A program made the translations under genes and the position numbers. 64,000 bases of DNA from Clostridia bacterium (GTDB lineage Bacteria; Bacillota; Clostridia; Oscillospirales; Acutalibacteraceae): NCBI GenBank assembly GCA_024404145.1, contig JAKSQK010000003.1:1-64000 (forward strand), in the 5' to 3' direction. Under the pieces are notes generated by a model. It was not told the origin of the DNA and did no database searches. It saw only the letters and a program-made list of their open reading frames with translations. Position 1 is the first letter of the stretch, and each line of letters opens with the position of its first letter. This document shows, in pieces, positions 34,462 through 42,680 of this stretch.

Positions 34462-34764
34462 ATGGTAAAGCATATAATTCTTTGGAATTTATCGGAAGAG
34501 TTAACAGACGAGCAAAAAAGAGAAGTCAAGATGAATGCAAAAGCAGGTCTTGAATCGCTCAAAGGAAAAATATCGGGACTTATTAGTATAAAGGTTAACA
34601 TAAACGGTCTTGAAACTTCAAACTGCGATATGATGCTAGACAGTTCTTTTGAGTCGTTTGAGGCATTAAAAGAATATTCCGTTAACCCAGAGCATGTTAA
34701 AATCGCCGATACTTATGTCAGGCCGTTTACGGCAAAAAGAACCTGCATTGATTTTGAAGAATGA
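34462..34764 (+). CDS. Dabb-family (stress-responsive alpha/beta barrel) protein
   Basis: 100 residues with the full dimeric alpha/beta-barrel pattern: VKHIILWNL at the N-terminus, a central DMMLDSSFESFEALKEYSVNPEHVKI and a final beta strand. Family members are small homodimers of mostly unknown function. A GGGGG site lies 8 bp upstream. It is monocistronic. Confidence 0.85.
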   Translation: MVKHIILWNLSEELTDEQKREVKMNAKAGLESLKGKISGLISIKVNINGLETSNCDMMLDSSFESFEALKEYSVNPEHVKIADTYVRPFTAKRTCIDFEE

Positions 34765-34835
34765 TAAAACTTAAAATCTTTTTAAGAAAAAATACCGTTT
34801 TATTCTTTATTTGAAATTAACAATTAGTTAACCAC

Positions 34836-34864
34836 TTGGAATTTATAATTTGATATAATATAAT
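34836..34864 (+). promoter_or_regulatory. Promoter of the ABC exporter operon
   Basis: TTGGAA (34836-34841), 17-bp spacer, TATAAT (34859-34864). Confidence 0.65.
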
Positions 34865-34890
34865 TTAAGCTTAGTTTTTGGAGGCAAAAA

Positions 34891-36633
34891 ATGATTAAAA
34901 AACTCGCAGGGAGTATAAGGGAGTATAAAACCCCCGTTTTCTTAACGCTTTTCTTTATATTCGCCGAAGCAGTTATAGAAAGCATTATCCCGTTTATTAC
35001 GGCAAAATTAGTTAACAGTATGCAATTAGGAGAGGCCGATATAAGTTTTATTCTTAAAATGGGCGGAATTCTCGTTGCAATGGCGGTGGCATCGCTTTCT
35101 TGCGGCGGTATAGCAGGATATACCTGCGCCAAAGCGTCGGCAGGATTTTCAAAAAATCTGCGCCATGATATGTTCTATAACATTCAGAATTTTTCTTTTA
35201 AGAACATTGATAAGTTTTCGTCGTCATCGCTTGTAACAAGAATGACAACCGATGTAAACAATGTTCAAATGGCATTTATGATGATAATTCGTATCGCTTT
35301 AAGAGCGCCTCTTATGCTTATATTTTCAATAATAATGGCATTTGTTATGGGCGGAAAATTGGCAATAGGATTTGTAGCCATTATCCCGTTGCTCGGCGGC
35401 GGACTTTTGCTTATTGCAAAATTTGCAATGCCGGCTTTCAGAAGGGTATTTAAGAAGTATGACCGCCTTAACGAATCGGTTGAAGAGAATGTAAGAGGAA
35501 TGAGGGTAGTTAAGGGCTTTTCCAGAGAGGAATACGAAAAGAGAAAATTCGGCGATGCTTCCGAAGATATCTGTAAAGATTTTACAAAAGCGGAAAAAAT
35601 CGTCGCATTAAACGGCCCTTTAATGCAAGTTTGCATTTATTTCAATATGATTTTCGTTCTTTCTATCGGCTCGTGGTTTATTATCGGCGGCAGAAGCAGT
35701 ATTGCAGTCGGCGAAATTTCATCAATGCTAACCTACGGTTTTCAGGTTCTTATGCAACTTATGATGATTTCAATGATTTATGTTATGCTTACGATGTCGG
35801 CTGAATCGGCAAAGCGAATAGCCGAAGTTTTAGACGAAAAGCCGACCATCGAAAACCCGAAAAACCCTGTTTTCGATGTTAAAGACGGCTCCGTTTCCTT
35901 TAAGAATGTCAACTTCAAATACCAAAAACACGGTAAAGAATTTGCTCTTGTCGGCGCAAATCTCGAAATTAAATCGGGTATGACGGTTGGAATTATCGGC
36001 GGAACGGGTTCGAGTAAATCAACCTTTGTTCAGCTTATTCCGAGACTTTACGATGTAACCGACGGTGAGGTTGCAGTCGGCGGAATAAATGTTAAAGACT
36101 ATGATTTAACGGCTCTGAGAGATGCAGTTGGCATGGTGCTTCAAAAGAATATCCTTTTTGCCGGAACTATTAAAGATAATCTTCGCTGGGGCAACGAAAA
36201 CGCAACCGATGAAGAAATAATCGAGGCGTGTAAACTTGCTCAGGCAGATGAATTTGTTTCAACTCTCAAAGACGGTTACGATACATATATCGAGCAGGGA
36301 GGTACTAATGTTTCCGGCGGACAAAAACAGCGTCTTTGTATTGCGAGAGCCCTCCTTAAAAAGCCGAAGATTTTAATTCTTGACGACTCTACAAGTGCGG
36401 TTGATACCAAAACCGACGCTTTAATAAGAAGGGGCTTTCAAAATTACATTCCCGATACAACTAAAATAATTATCGCTCAAAGAATTTCTTCGGTGCAAAA
36501 TGCCGATTTGATTCTCGTTATGGATAACGGAAAAATAGTTGAAACGGGAACTCATGAGCAACTTGTAAAATCGAGCGAAATATACCGCGAAGTATATGAG
36601 CAGCAGACCAACGGAGGTGAAGATAATGAGTAA
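34891..36633 (+). CDS. ABC exporter half-transporter, degenerate-site subunit
   Basis: 580 residues: six membrane helices (about 15-310) then an ABC ATPase. Walker A is GGTGSSKST, the signature is VSGGQKQR, and Walker B is ILILDDSTSAVD, with Asp instead of the catalytic Glu after the second Asp. This pattern marks the non-hydrolysing subunit of heterodimeric multidrug exporters of the BmrC/LmrC kind. GGAGG lies 7 bp before the ATG. Its end overlaps the partner gene by 8 bp. Confidence 0.88.
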   Translation: MIKKLAGSIREYKTPVFLTLFFIFAEAVIESIIPFITAKLVNSMQLGEADISFILKMGGILVAMAVASLSCGGIAGYTCAKASAGFSKNLRHDMFYNIQNFSFKNIDKFSSSSLVTRMTTDVNNVQMAFMMIIRIALRAPLMLIFSIIMAFVMGGKLAIGFVAIIPLLGGGLLLIAKFAMPAFRRVFKKYDRLNESVEENVRGMRVVKGFSREEYEKRKFGDASEDICKDFTKAEKIVALNGPLMQVCIYFNMIFVLSIGSWFIIGGRSSIAVGEISSMLTYGFQVLMQLMMISMIYVMLTMSAESAKRIAEVLDEKPTIENPKNPVFDVKDGSVSFKNVNFKYQKHGKEFALVGANLEIKSGMTVGIIGGTGSSKSTFVQLIPRLYDVTDGEVAVGGINVKDYDLTALRDAVGMVLQKNILFAGTIKDNLRWGNENATDEEIIEACKLAQADEFVSTLKDGYDTYIEQGGTNVSGGQKQRLCIARALLKKPKILILDDSTSAVDTKTDALIRRGFQNYIPDTTKIIIAQRISSVQNADLILVMDNGKIVETGTHEQLVKSSEIYREVYEQQTNGGEDNE

Positions 36634-38587
36634 TCAGAAACTTCCAAAGGGTATGAATACGGGAAAGAAAATCAATGTTAAATCGTTAGGAAGGGTAATA
36701 AAACTTCTCTTTTCTTTCTATCCGAAGCTTGTTACGATAACGGGAATTTGCATACTTGTTTCATCGGTTGTTTCGTCTATACCTGCCGTTTTCCTTCAAA
36801 AAGTTATCGCCATTATCGATAATTATTTTAAGCAAAACAAGGGCAACTTAGGCGATGGTATCTGGCTCGTTGCCAAAAAAGAAATTGTACCGCTTTTAAT
36901 AATTTTGGCATCAATGTATGTAATTTCGATTATTCTTATGACCGTTTACTCATTGCTTCTTGCCAAAATAACGCAGGGCTTTCTATCAAAAATGCGCCAA
37001 AAAATGTTCGGAATTATGCAAAATCTTCCGATTAAGTATTTCGATACGAATAAGCATGGCGATATTATGAGCCATTATACCAACGATATTGATACTTTAA
37101 GACAACTTGTTTCTCAGGCGCTTCCGCATTTATTGCAGTCGGGAATTATCGTAATTTCGGTACTGTTTATTATGCTTTGGTATAGCTTTTGGATGACAAT
37201 TCTTGTTATATTCGGTGTTTTTGCAATGCTCTTTGTTTCAAAGAAGATAGGCGGAGGAAGTGCGAAATACTTTATCCGTCAGCAAAAATCGGTCGGCATT
37301 ACCGAGGGATATATCCAAGAAATGATGAACGGTCAAAAGGTTGTTAAGGTCTTTAACCATGAAGAAAAATCAAAGAAAGAATTTGATAGGGTAAACGAAG
37401 AACTCTTTAACGACGGTTTCAGAGCAAATGCTTTTGCAAACAGTTTAGGCCCTATCATTATGAATATCGGCAATATCCTTTATGTTTTCTGCGCAATTCT
37501 CGGCGGAATTTTGATGTTTGTAAAAGTTCCGAATGTCGGCATCAGTACAATAGTTGCGGGAACTTTCGTTCCGATTTCCATTTCCATTGTTGTTCCGTTC
37601 CTCAATATGACCAAGCAGTTTACGGGCAACCTTAACCAACTTTCTCAGCAAATCAACTCGGTTGCAATGGCTCTTGCCGGTGCCGAAAGAATTTTCGAAC
37701 TTATGGATACCAAAACCGAGGAAGATAACGGTTATGTAACCCTCGTTAACGCCAAAGAGGTTGACGGCAAAATAGTTGAAACCGATGAACGAACGGGTAA
37801 ATGGGCTTGGAAACACCCGCATCAGGCGGACGGCACTGTTTCTTATACACCTCTTGCCGGTGATGTTGTTATGAGCGATGTTGACTTTTCCTATGTTGAG
37901 GGCAAACAGGTTTTGAGCAATGTTTCGATTTATGCAAAGCCCGGTCAAAAGGTTGCCTTTGTCGGCGCAACCGGTGCCGGTAAAACAACGATAACAAATC
38001 TTATCAACCGTTTCTATGATATTGAAGACGGCAAGATAAGATACGACGGCATAAACATAAATAAAATTAAAAAATCCGATTTAAGGCGTTCGCTCGGCAT
38101 AGTTTTGCAGGATACAAACTTGTTTACGGGAACGGTTATGGATAATATCCGTTACGGCCGTCTTGATGCTACCGATGATGAATGTATCGAAGCCGCCCGT
38201 CTTGCCGGTGCCGATAGTTTTATAAAGCGTTTACCCGATGGCTATGAAACTATGCTTAACAACAACGGCGCAAATCTTTCGCAGGGTCAAAGACAGCTGA
38301 TTTCTATTGCCCGTGCCGCTGTTGCAAATCCGCCCGTTATGATACTTGATGAGGCAACCTCTTCCATTGATACCAGAACCGAGGCAATAGTTCAAAGGGG
38401 TATGGATAAACTTATGGAGGGCAGAACGGTATTCGTTATCGCCCACCGTCTTTCTACCGTTAAAAACTCTGATGTTATAATGGTACTTGATAAAGGAAGA
38501 ATTATTGAGCGCGGAAGTCATGACGACCTAATCGCACAAAAAGGAACCTATTATCAACTCTATACCGGTGCTTTTGAGCTTGAATAG
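36626..38587 (+). CDS. ABC exporter half-transporter, catalytic subunit
   Basis: 653 residues. An N-terminal extension of about 25 residues precedes six membrane helices. The ATPase domain has Walker A GATGAGKTT, signature LSQGQRQ and Walker B VMILDEATSSID with an intact catalytic Glu. An insertion of about 55 residues between TM6 and the ATPase (KEVDGKIVETDERTGKWAWK and following) is longer than in its partner. The ATG at 36626 has GGAGG 8 bp upstream. Substrate unknown; drug or peptide export is inferred from family. Confidence 0.88.
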   Translation: MSNQKLPKGMNTGKKINVKSLGRVIKLLFSFYPKLVTITGICILVSSVVSSIPAVFLQKVIAIIDNYFKQNKGNLGDGIWLVAKKEIVPLLIILASMYVISIILMTVYSLLLAKITQGFLSKMRQKMFGIMQNLPIKYFDTNKHGDIMSHYTNDIDTLRQLVSQALPHLLQSGIIVISVLFIMLWYSFWMTILVIFGVFAMLFVSKKIGGGSAKYFIRQQKSVGITEGYIQEMMNGQKVVKVFNHEEKSKKEFDRVNEELFNDGFRANAFANSLGPIIMNIGNILYVFCAILGGILMFVKVPNVGISTIVAGTFVPISISIVVPFLNMTKQFTGNLNQLSQQINSVAMALAGAERIFELMDTKTEEDNGYVTLVNAKEVDGKIVETDERTGKWAWKHPHQADGTVSYTPLAGDVVMSDVDFSYVEGKQVLSNVSIYAKPGQKVAFVGATGAGKTTITNLINRFYDIEDGKIRYDGININKIKKSDLRRSLGIVLQDTNLFTGTVMDNIRYGRLDATDDECIEAARLAGADSFIKRLPDGYETMLNNNGANLSQGQRQLISIARAAVANPPVMILDEATSSIDTRTEAIVQRGMDKLMEGRTVFVIAHRLSTVKNSDVIMVLDKGRIIERGSHDDLIAQKGTYYQLYTGAFELE

Positions 38588-38640
38588 AAAAGTTAAATGC
38601 TTTATTCGGCATTTGCTTTAAGGGAAATTTATTATCTTAA

Positions 38641-38677
38641 AAAAGGAACAGACTGAATATTAGTCTGTTCCTTTTAT
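38641..38677 (+). terminator. Bidirectional terminator
   Basis: AAAAGGAACAGACT pairs with AGTCTGTTCCTTTT, between the ABC exporter and convergent spoIIR. Confidence 0.9.
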
Positions 38678-38682
38678 TCATA

Positions 38683-39303
38683 TTATCTGCGCTTTCTTTT
38701 TTTCGCTTTTTTTAATTTTTCATATAACTCAATTATCTTAAACCGCATTTTATAATTTTTCGGGTTGTTGGCGATTTTTGCGCTTTTTTTCGAAATGCTT
38801 TTATCGAGTTTTTTCGATGTACTTCCGATACAAACGCTCGGATATATAACACACCACCAGTTTCGACCTTTTCCGCTTCCGAGGGTTAATATGAGAGAAT
38901 TGTAATTTCCGGCGGGGAGGGTAAAACTATCGTATTCTCTTGTACCGAAATAGGATTTTCCGATTTTGGCTTCCGAGCGGTAGGAAAATCCGTTTTCACT
39001 CAGAGTTTTATCGGCAATTTTCTTAAAATTATCAAGATTTTCCTTAGCTGTTTGTTCAGCCGTTTCAAGATTTTCGCATTCCTCAAAAATGTCGCCGCAA
39101 CTGTTAAGCAGGGCATCTCTTACCCGAAGTTTTACCGACTGGTCGGCAGGGGAATCGGAATTTGCAATGATATGAATTCTCAGGATATTTCGGCGCATAT
39201 TCTCGCAAAAAGCATCAAAACTCGAAATGCTTAGTATTATCGAGAAAATAAGCCCGAAAAGCACCGCTTTTTCAATGTCTTTTATTATATGTTTTTTGTC
39301 CAT
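38683..39303 (-). CDS. spoIIR: Stage II sporulation protein R
   Basis: 206 residues. An N-terminal signal or anchor helix (about 12-30) is followed by the conserved ILRIHIIANSDSPADQSVKLRVRDA segment and LPAGNYNSLILTLGSGKGRNWWCVIYPSVC, both diagnostic for SpoIIR. Made in the forespore and secreted, it triggers SpoIIGA to activate sigma-E in the mother cell. The C-terminal tail is Lys/Arg-rich. The ribosome site is within a hairpin (39307-39342). Confidence 0.95.
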   Translation of the reverse strand: MDKKHIIKDIEKAVLFGLIFSIILSISSFDAFCENMRRNILRIHIIANSDSPADQSVKLRVRDALLNSCGDIFEECENLETAEQTAKENLDNFKKIADKTLSENGFSYRSEAKIGKSYFGTREYDSFTLPAGNYNSLILTLGSGKGRNWWCVIYPSVCIGSTSKKLDKSISKKSAKIANNPKNYKMRFKIIELYEKLKKAKKRKRR

Positions 39304-39306
39304 AAA

Positions 39307-39342
39307 AAAACCTCCGTCGGGTAAAGTTTTGACGAAGGTTTT
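39307..39342 (-). promoter_or_regulatory. Hairpin containing the spoIIR ribosome site
   Basis: On the minus strand AAAACCTTCGTC pairs with GACGGAGGTTTT, followed by TTT and the ATG. GGAGG is in the 3' arm, 7 nt before the start. It may terminate ispE transcripts and mask spoIIR translation. Confidence 0.65.
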
Positions 39343-39347
39343 AATTC

Positions 39348-40187
39348 TTATTCAATTTTTACGGAATAGTCGCAGGTTTTTGCGCAAAAAACATTGTATC
39401 CCAAATCGGAAAGGGACTTATAAGCGAGGGCTGATGCCTCAAAATCCGAAAAGACTCCGAAAACACTCGGTCCGCTTCCGGAAAGTCCGACCTTTACGGC
39501 GCCTAAATCTTTTAATAGTTTTTCCTCGAATTTTGTATCGCTTACCAATGAAAAATCGTTTGAAATACAGTTCAGAATTTTGTTTTTATCTCCGCTTTTT
39601 ATTGCCGATACCATATCGTCTGTTTTATCGCAACTTTTGCTGTTGCCGTCTGCTTTTTCATACATATCTTTGGTTGAAAGTTTTGTTCCGTATTTAAGAA
39701 TGACTAAATCGAGAGGGGGAAGCGATGAAAGCGGTTCGATAATTTCGCCTATTCCTTTAACCCTCGCCGTTCCGCCCATAATTAAAAACGGGACATCGGC
39801 ACCGAGTTTTTCCCCGATATGACATAGGGTTTCGGTATCGAGTTTTGCATCGTAAAGCTTGTTAAGGCCTACCAAAACAGCGGCACAGTCGCTGCTGCCT
39901 CCGCCCATTCCCGAACTTGTCGGTATATGGCTTGTAACGGTTATTTTGGCACCGCCCGAAATATTAGTGTATTCAAAAAACGCAATTGCCGCCTTATATG
40001 CAATACTGTCCCTACCCGAAACAGACGCATTTATAAAATTTACCGAAATGTTTTCCGATTTTTCTATTTCTACCTCGTCAAAAAGAGATATCGACTGAAA
40101 AACCGAATCAATTAAATGGTAGCCGTCGGGTCTTTTGCCTTTTATATCAAGCGTTAAGTTTATCTTCGCATTCGATTTTACTATCAT
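39348..40187 (-). CDS. ispE: 4-diphosphocytidyl-2-C-methyl-D-erythritol kinase
   Basis: 279 residues of the GHMP kinase family. NAKINLTLDIKGKRPDGYHLIDSVFQSI at the N-terminus, ATP-binding PTSSGMGGGSSDCAAVL and VGLSGSGPSVFGVF near the C-terminus identify IspE of the MEP isoprenoid pathway. The ATG at 40187 has AAAAGG upstream and lies inside the 3' end of the transporter gene (41-bp overlap), indicating translational coupling. Confidence 0.93.
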   Translation of the reverse strand: MIVKSNAKINLTLDIKGKRPDGYHLIDSVFQSISLFDEVEIEKSENISVNFINASVSGRDSIAYKAAIAFFEYTNISGGAKITVTSHIPTSSGMGGGSSDCAAVLVGLNKLYDAKLDTETLCHIGEKLGADVPFLIMGGTARVKGIGEIIEPLSSLPPLDLVILKYGTKLSTKDMYEKADGNSKSCDKTDDMVSAIKSGDKNKILNCISNDFSLVSDTKFEEKLLKDLGAVKVGLSGSGPSVFGVFSDFEASALAYKSLSDLGYNVFCAKTCDYSVKIE

Positions 40188-41082
40188 TTTTCTTAACCTT
40201 TTCTTCAGAAATATTAAGCAGTAATACAGCAAAAAGAATTACCGCAATTCCGATATAACCGAAAACATCGGGAGTATGCCCCATTATAATATCAATAATC
40301 ATTGCAACAACCGGCTCAAAAGTTGCAATTATGATAGCAACGGTCGGGCTAACCGTTTTTAATCCCGAGGAATAAGCAATATAGGGGATAACGGTATTTA
40401 TGAGCGCCATAAGCAATATAATCACTATCGGTTTATAACTTACCGTATAAAGCGAGAAAGTTTTCGGCAAATCTTTTGTCAAAATAATAAGAGATGCGGC
40501 AAAAACGAATATAAACGCATAGAAATTTATTGTATAAGGCGAATAACCTTTTTTGATAAGGATACTGCTGAAAATACCGTAAAGCGAGTAGCCGAAGCCG
40601 GTTAAAAGCCCAAATATCAGACCTTTAAGATTTATGTTGCCAGAGTTGCCTATTATTCCGGAAACCAATGCAACGCCCGTAATCGCCAAAATACAGCACA
40701 GCGATTTGGCAAAAGTGAATTTTTCCTTAAAGAAAATAATTGAAATTATCATAACGAAAATCGGCGCAGTGTACATTAAAACGGCGGCTACCGAAAGATT
40801 TATAAGCGCCATCGTATTATAATAGCAATAATTAAAAAATGTTATACTTGCAACTCCGATAACGGCAAAAACCCATAGGTCTTTAAGTTTTATTTTGAAT
40901 AAACTGCGGTCATAAAAAAGCATAAATAACCCTAAAAGGATTATTGTGAAAAGTCCTCTTCCGATGATAATTTGCATCTCTTTGATGCCGTATGTATCCC
41001 GAAGAGCGCTGACAAAAAGCCCTGCCGTTCCCCAAAAAACTGCCGATAAAAAAATAAATAATATCCCTTTGAATCTTTTCAT
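40147..41082 (-). CDS. EamA/DMT-superfamily transporter
   Basis: 311 residues with ten membrane helices in two EamA repeats (GILFIFLSAVFWGTAGLFVSAL opens the first). The C-terminal tail is charged and cytosolic. Substrate unknown. It is distinct from the DMT protein at 13120-14061. It lies 11 bp after the deacetylase gene and overlaps ispE, forming a deacetylase-transporter-ispE unit. Confidence 0.83.
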   Translation of the reverse strand: MKRFKGILFIFLSAVFWGTAGLFVSALRDTYGIKEMQIIIGRGLFTIILLGLFMLFYDRSLFKIKLKDLWVFAVIGVASITFFNYCYYNTMALINLSVAAVLMYTAPIFVMIISIIFFKEKFTFAKSLCCILAITGVALVSGIIGNSGNINLKGLIFGLLTGFGYSLYGIFSSILIKKGYSPYTINFYAFIFVFAASLIILTKDLPKTFSLYTVSYKPIVIILLMALINTVIPYIAYSSGLKTVSPTVAIIIATFEPVVAMIIDIIMGHTPDVFGYIGIAVILFAVLLLNISEEKVKKNDSKIECEDKLNA

Positions 41083-41093
41083 TTTTATTTCCT

Positions 41094-42161
41094 TCAGTTA
41101 TTGACTTTATTATGAAAACCGTAGGTTTCGGCAGTAATTACATCAAACTTGAAACCCATTGCTTTATACTTTTTAATGATGGTGGGAAGCGCATTAACGG
41201 TTGTTGTTTTAGCCGATGCATCATGCATTAAAAGACATACCGACTTTTTATTTTTGGCGCCGTTTACACTTTGGTTTATTATGTTTTTTGTAGGCATAAG
41301 CGCTCTGTCCGCATCGCCCGAAACAACATTCCAGTCAAAATACGAATACCCCATTTTTGGCAACCGTTTTGTAAGGTCTTTCATAATACCTTTTTTGTAT
41401 TTTTTACTGACAAGATTATCGCTTCCGCCGGGGAAACGAATGATGTTTACCTTGATTCCGATTTTCTTCTCAACCTTTTTCGAAATAGCAGATAGGTCGT
41501 TTAAAAATGCGGTCGGGCTGGAATAAATTTTTTTGTAATCGTGGGAATTTGAATGAAGACCTATTGCGTGTCCTTCTTTTTTAATTCTCGGCAAAAGGTC
41601 GAGATTTCCCGTTCCGATAACAAAAAAAGTCGCTTTAACTTTATTCTTTTTGAGAATATCAAGAATTTTCGTAGTGTTTTTTGATGGACCGTCATCAAAG
41701 GTCAGGTAGCAAACTTTGTTGGCCATCGGCTTTTGAGCCGTTTTTTTTAGCGTTAAACTCTTTGTCAGAGCATTTAATTTATTATTTGAGGTTGAGGTTT
41801 TTGTTTTGTTTTTAAGGGGGAGAACCTTTTTTGAAGAGTTGCTCTGCGAAGAAGTATTCAGCTTTTTTTTGATTTTTTTATTTTCTTTTGTTAAATCGTC
41901 TATCTTTTTTTCGAGTTGACTATTTTTCTCTTTGGCGGCTTCAAGTTCCGCTTGTATCTTGCTTTGAGCTTCTTTTATTTCCTTGGTTGTTTTAGAATAT
42001 TCTTCTATCGTCTTTTGTGCCGATTCAAGTTGCGCCGACTGCTTGGAAATTCGGTCATTCTTATTATTTATGACAACTCCGAGGGTTATAACCGATAAAA
42101 AAAGCAAAGCGATTAAAACCCAGGTAAGAACGATTTTTTTAGAAGTTATAAATTTAATCAT
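41094..42161 (-). CDS. Membrane-anchored polysaccharide deacetylase
   Basis: 355 residues. An N-terminal anchor helix (about 10-32) and a coiled coil (about 36-100, QLESAQKTIEEYSKTTKEIK) hold the enzyme away from the membrane. After a Ser/Lys linker the NodB domain (about 150-345) has CYLTFDDGPSKNT, GHAIGLHSNSHDY, RFPGGSDN and LLMHDAS. This canonical TFDDG enzyme is probably a peptidoglycan or wall-glycan deacetylase. The ATG at 42161 follows GGGGGC by 7 bp; an upstream in-frame ATG at 42179 lacks a site. Confidence 0.85.
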   Translation of the reverse strand: MIKFITSKKIVLTWVLIALLFLSVITLGVVINNKNDRISKQSAQLESAQKTIEEYSKTTKEIKEAQSKIQAELEAAKEKNSQLEKKIDDLTKENKKIKKKLNTSSQSNSSKKVLPLKNKTKTSTSNNKLNALTKSLTLKKTAQKPMANKVCYLTFDDGPSKNTTKILDILKKNKVKATFFVIGTGNLDLLPRIKKEGHAIGLHSNSHDYKKIYSSPTAFLNDLSAISKKVEKKIGIKVNIIRFPGGSDNLVSKKYKKGIMKDLTKRLPKMGYSYFDWNVVSGDADRALMPTKNIINQSVNGAKNKKSVCLLMHDASAKTTTVNALPTIIKKYKAMGFKFDVITAETYGFHNKVNN

Positions 42162-42307
42162 AAACAATGCCCCCAACATTTTTAATTATATCATAGGCGG
42201 TATTGAAAATCTACTGAAAATGAGTTACAAATGATTACAAATGAGCAAGTTTCAAATCGTCGTTTTAGGCAGAAAAGTATATATATAATAAATATATTAG
42301 ATAGTTC

Positions 42308-42336
42308 TTGACAATTTAAGAAAAAAATGCTAAAAT
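42308..42336 (+). promoter_or_regulatory. Promoter of the T-box operon
   Basis: TTGACA (42308-42313), 17-bp spacer, TAAAAT (42331-42336): a near-consensus promoter about 25 bp before the T-box leader. Confidence 0.85.
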
Positions 42337-42361
42337 AATGAAAATTTTAATTTTATTTGTT

Positions 42362-42627
42362 AATGGCTGTGATGAAGACGGTATTCAACGGACACTTAAA
42401 GAGAGCCGATGGTTGGTGTGAAATCGGTAGGAGAGTTGATAATGCCCATCGCTTCTGAGCTGGATACCCGAAAAATTTTTCCAAATTTAGTAGAGTTTTT
42501 TCGTGATGACCGCGTTAAGGTTGTGCCGTATGGTTCCAAGAGGGGCAGATTTTCTGCAATTTGAGTGGTACCGCGAGTGAAATTATAACACCCGTCTCAA
42601 AGTTTTGAGACGGGTGCGTTTATTTTT
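42362..42627 (+). promoter_or_regulatory. T-box leader (tRNA-sensing riboswitch)
   Basis: Stem I elements are present: a kink-turn pair TGATGA (42370-42375) and CTGA (42455-42458), helices GGTAT/ATGCC and TCAAC/GTTGA, an AGAGAG box and the GGTTGGTGTG distal loop with CCGAT/ATCGG. The antiterminator bulge TGGTACCGCG (42566-42575) is the T-box proper. A terminator follows. Uncharged tRNA would allow readthrough. From the kink-turn position I read the specifier as ATC (Ile, 42448-42450, followed by G); CTG (Leu, 42460-42462) is the other candidate. Confidence 0.92.
42589..42627 (+). terminator. T-box-controlled terminator
   Basis: CACCCGTCTCAAA pairs with TTGAGACGGGTG, followed by CGTTTATTTTT. 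It competes with the antiterminator formed around the T-box sequence. Confidence 0.9.
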
Positions 42628-42680
42628 CGGGCTCCCAAAAAACCGTTATAATGTTTATTTTCAATGGAGGAATTGAAAAA

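Noticed and set aside
42460..42462. CTG as the firm T-box specifier
   Set aside because: CTGA at 42455-42458 is better explained as half of the kink-turn, which lies below the specifier loop; ATC at 42448-42450 fits the helix pattern better. It is kept only as an alternative.
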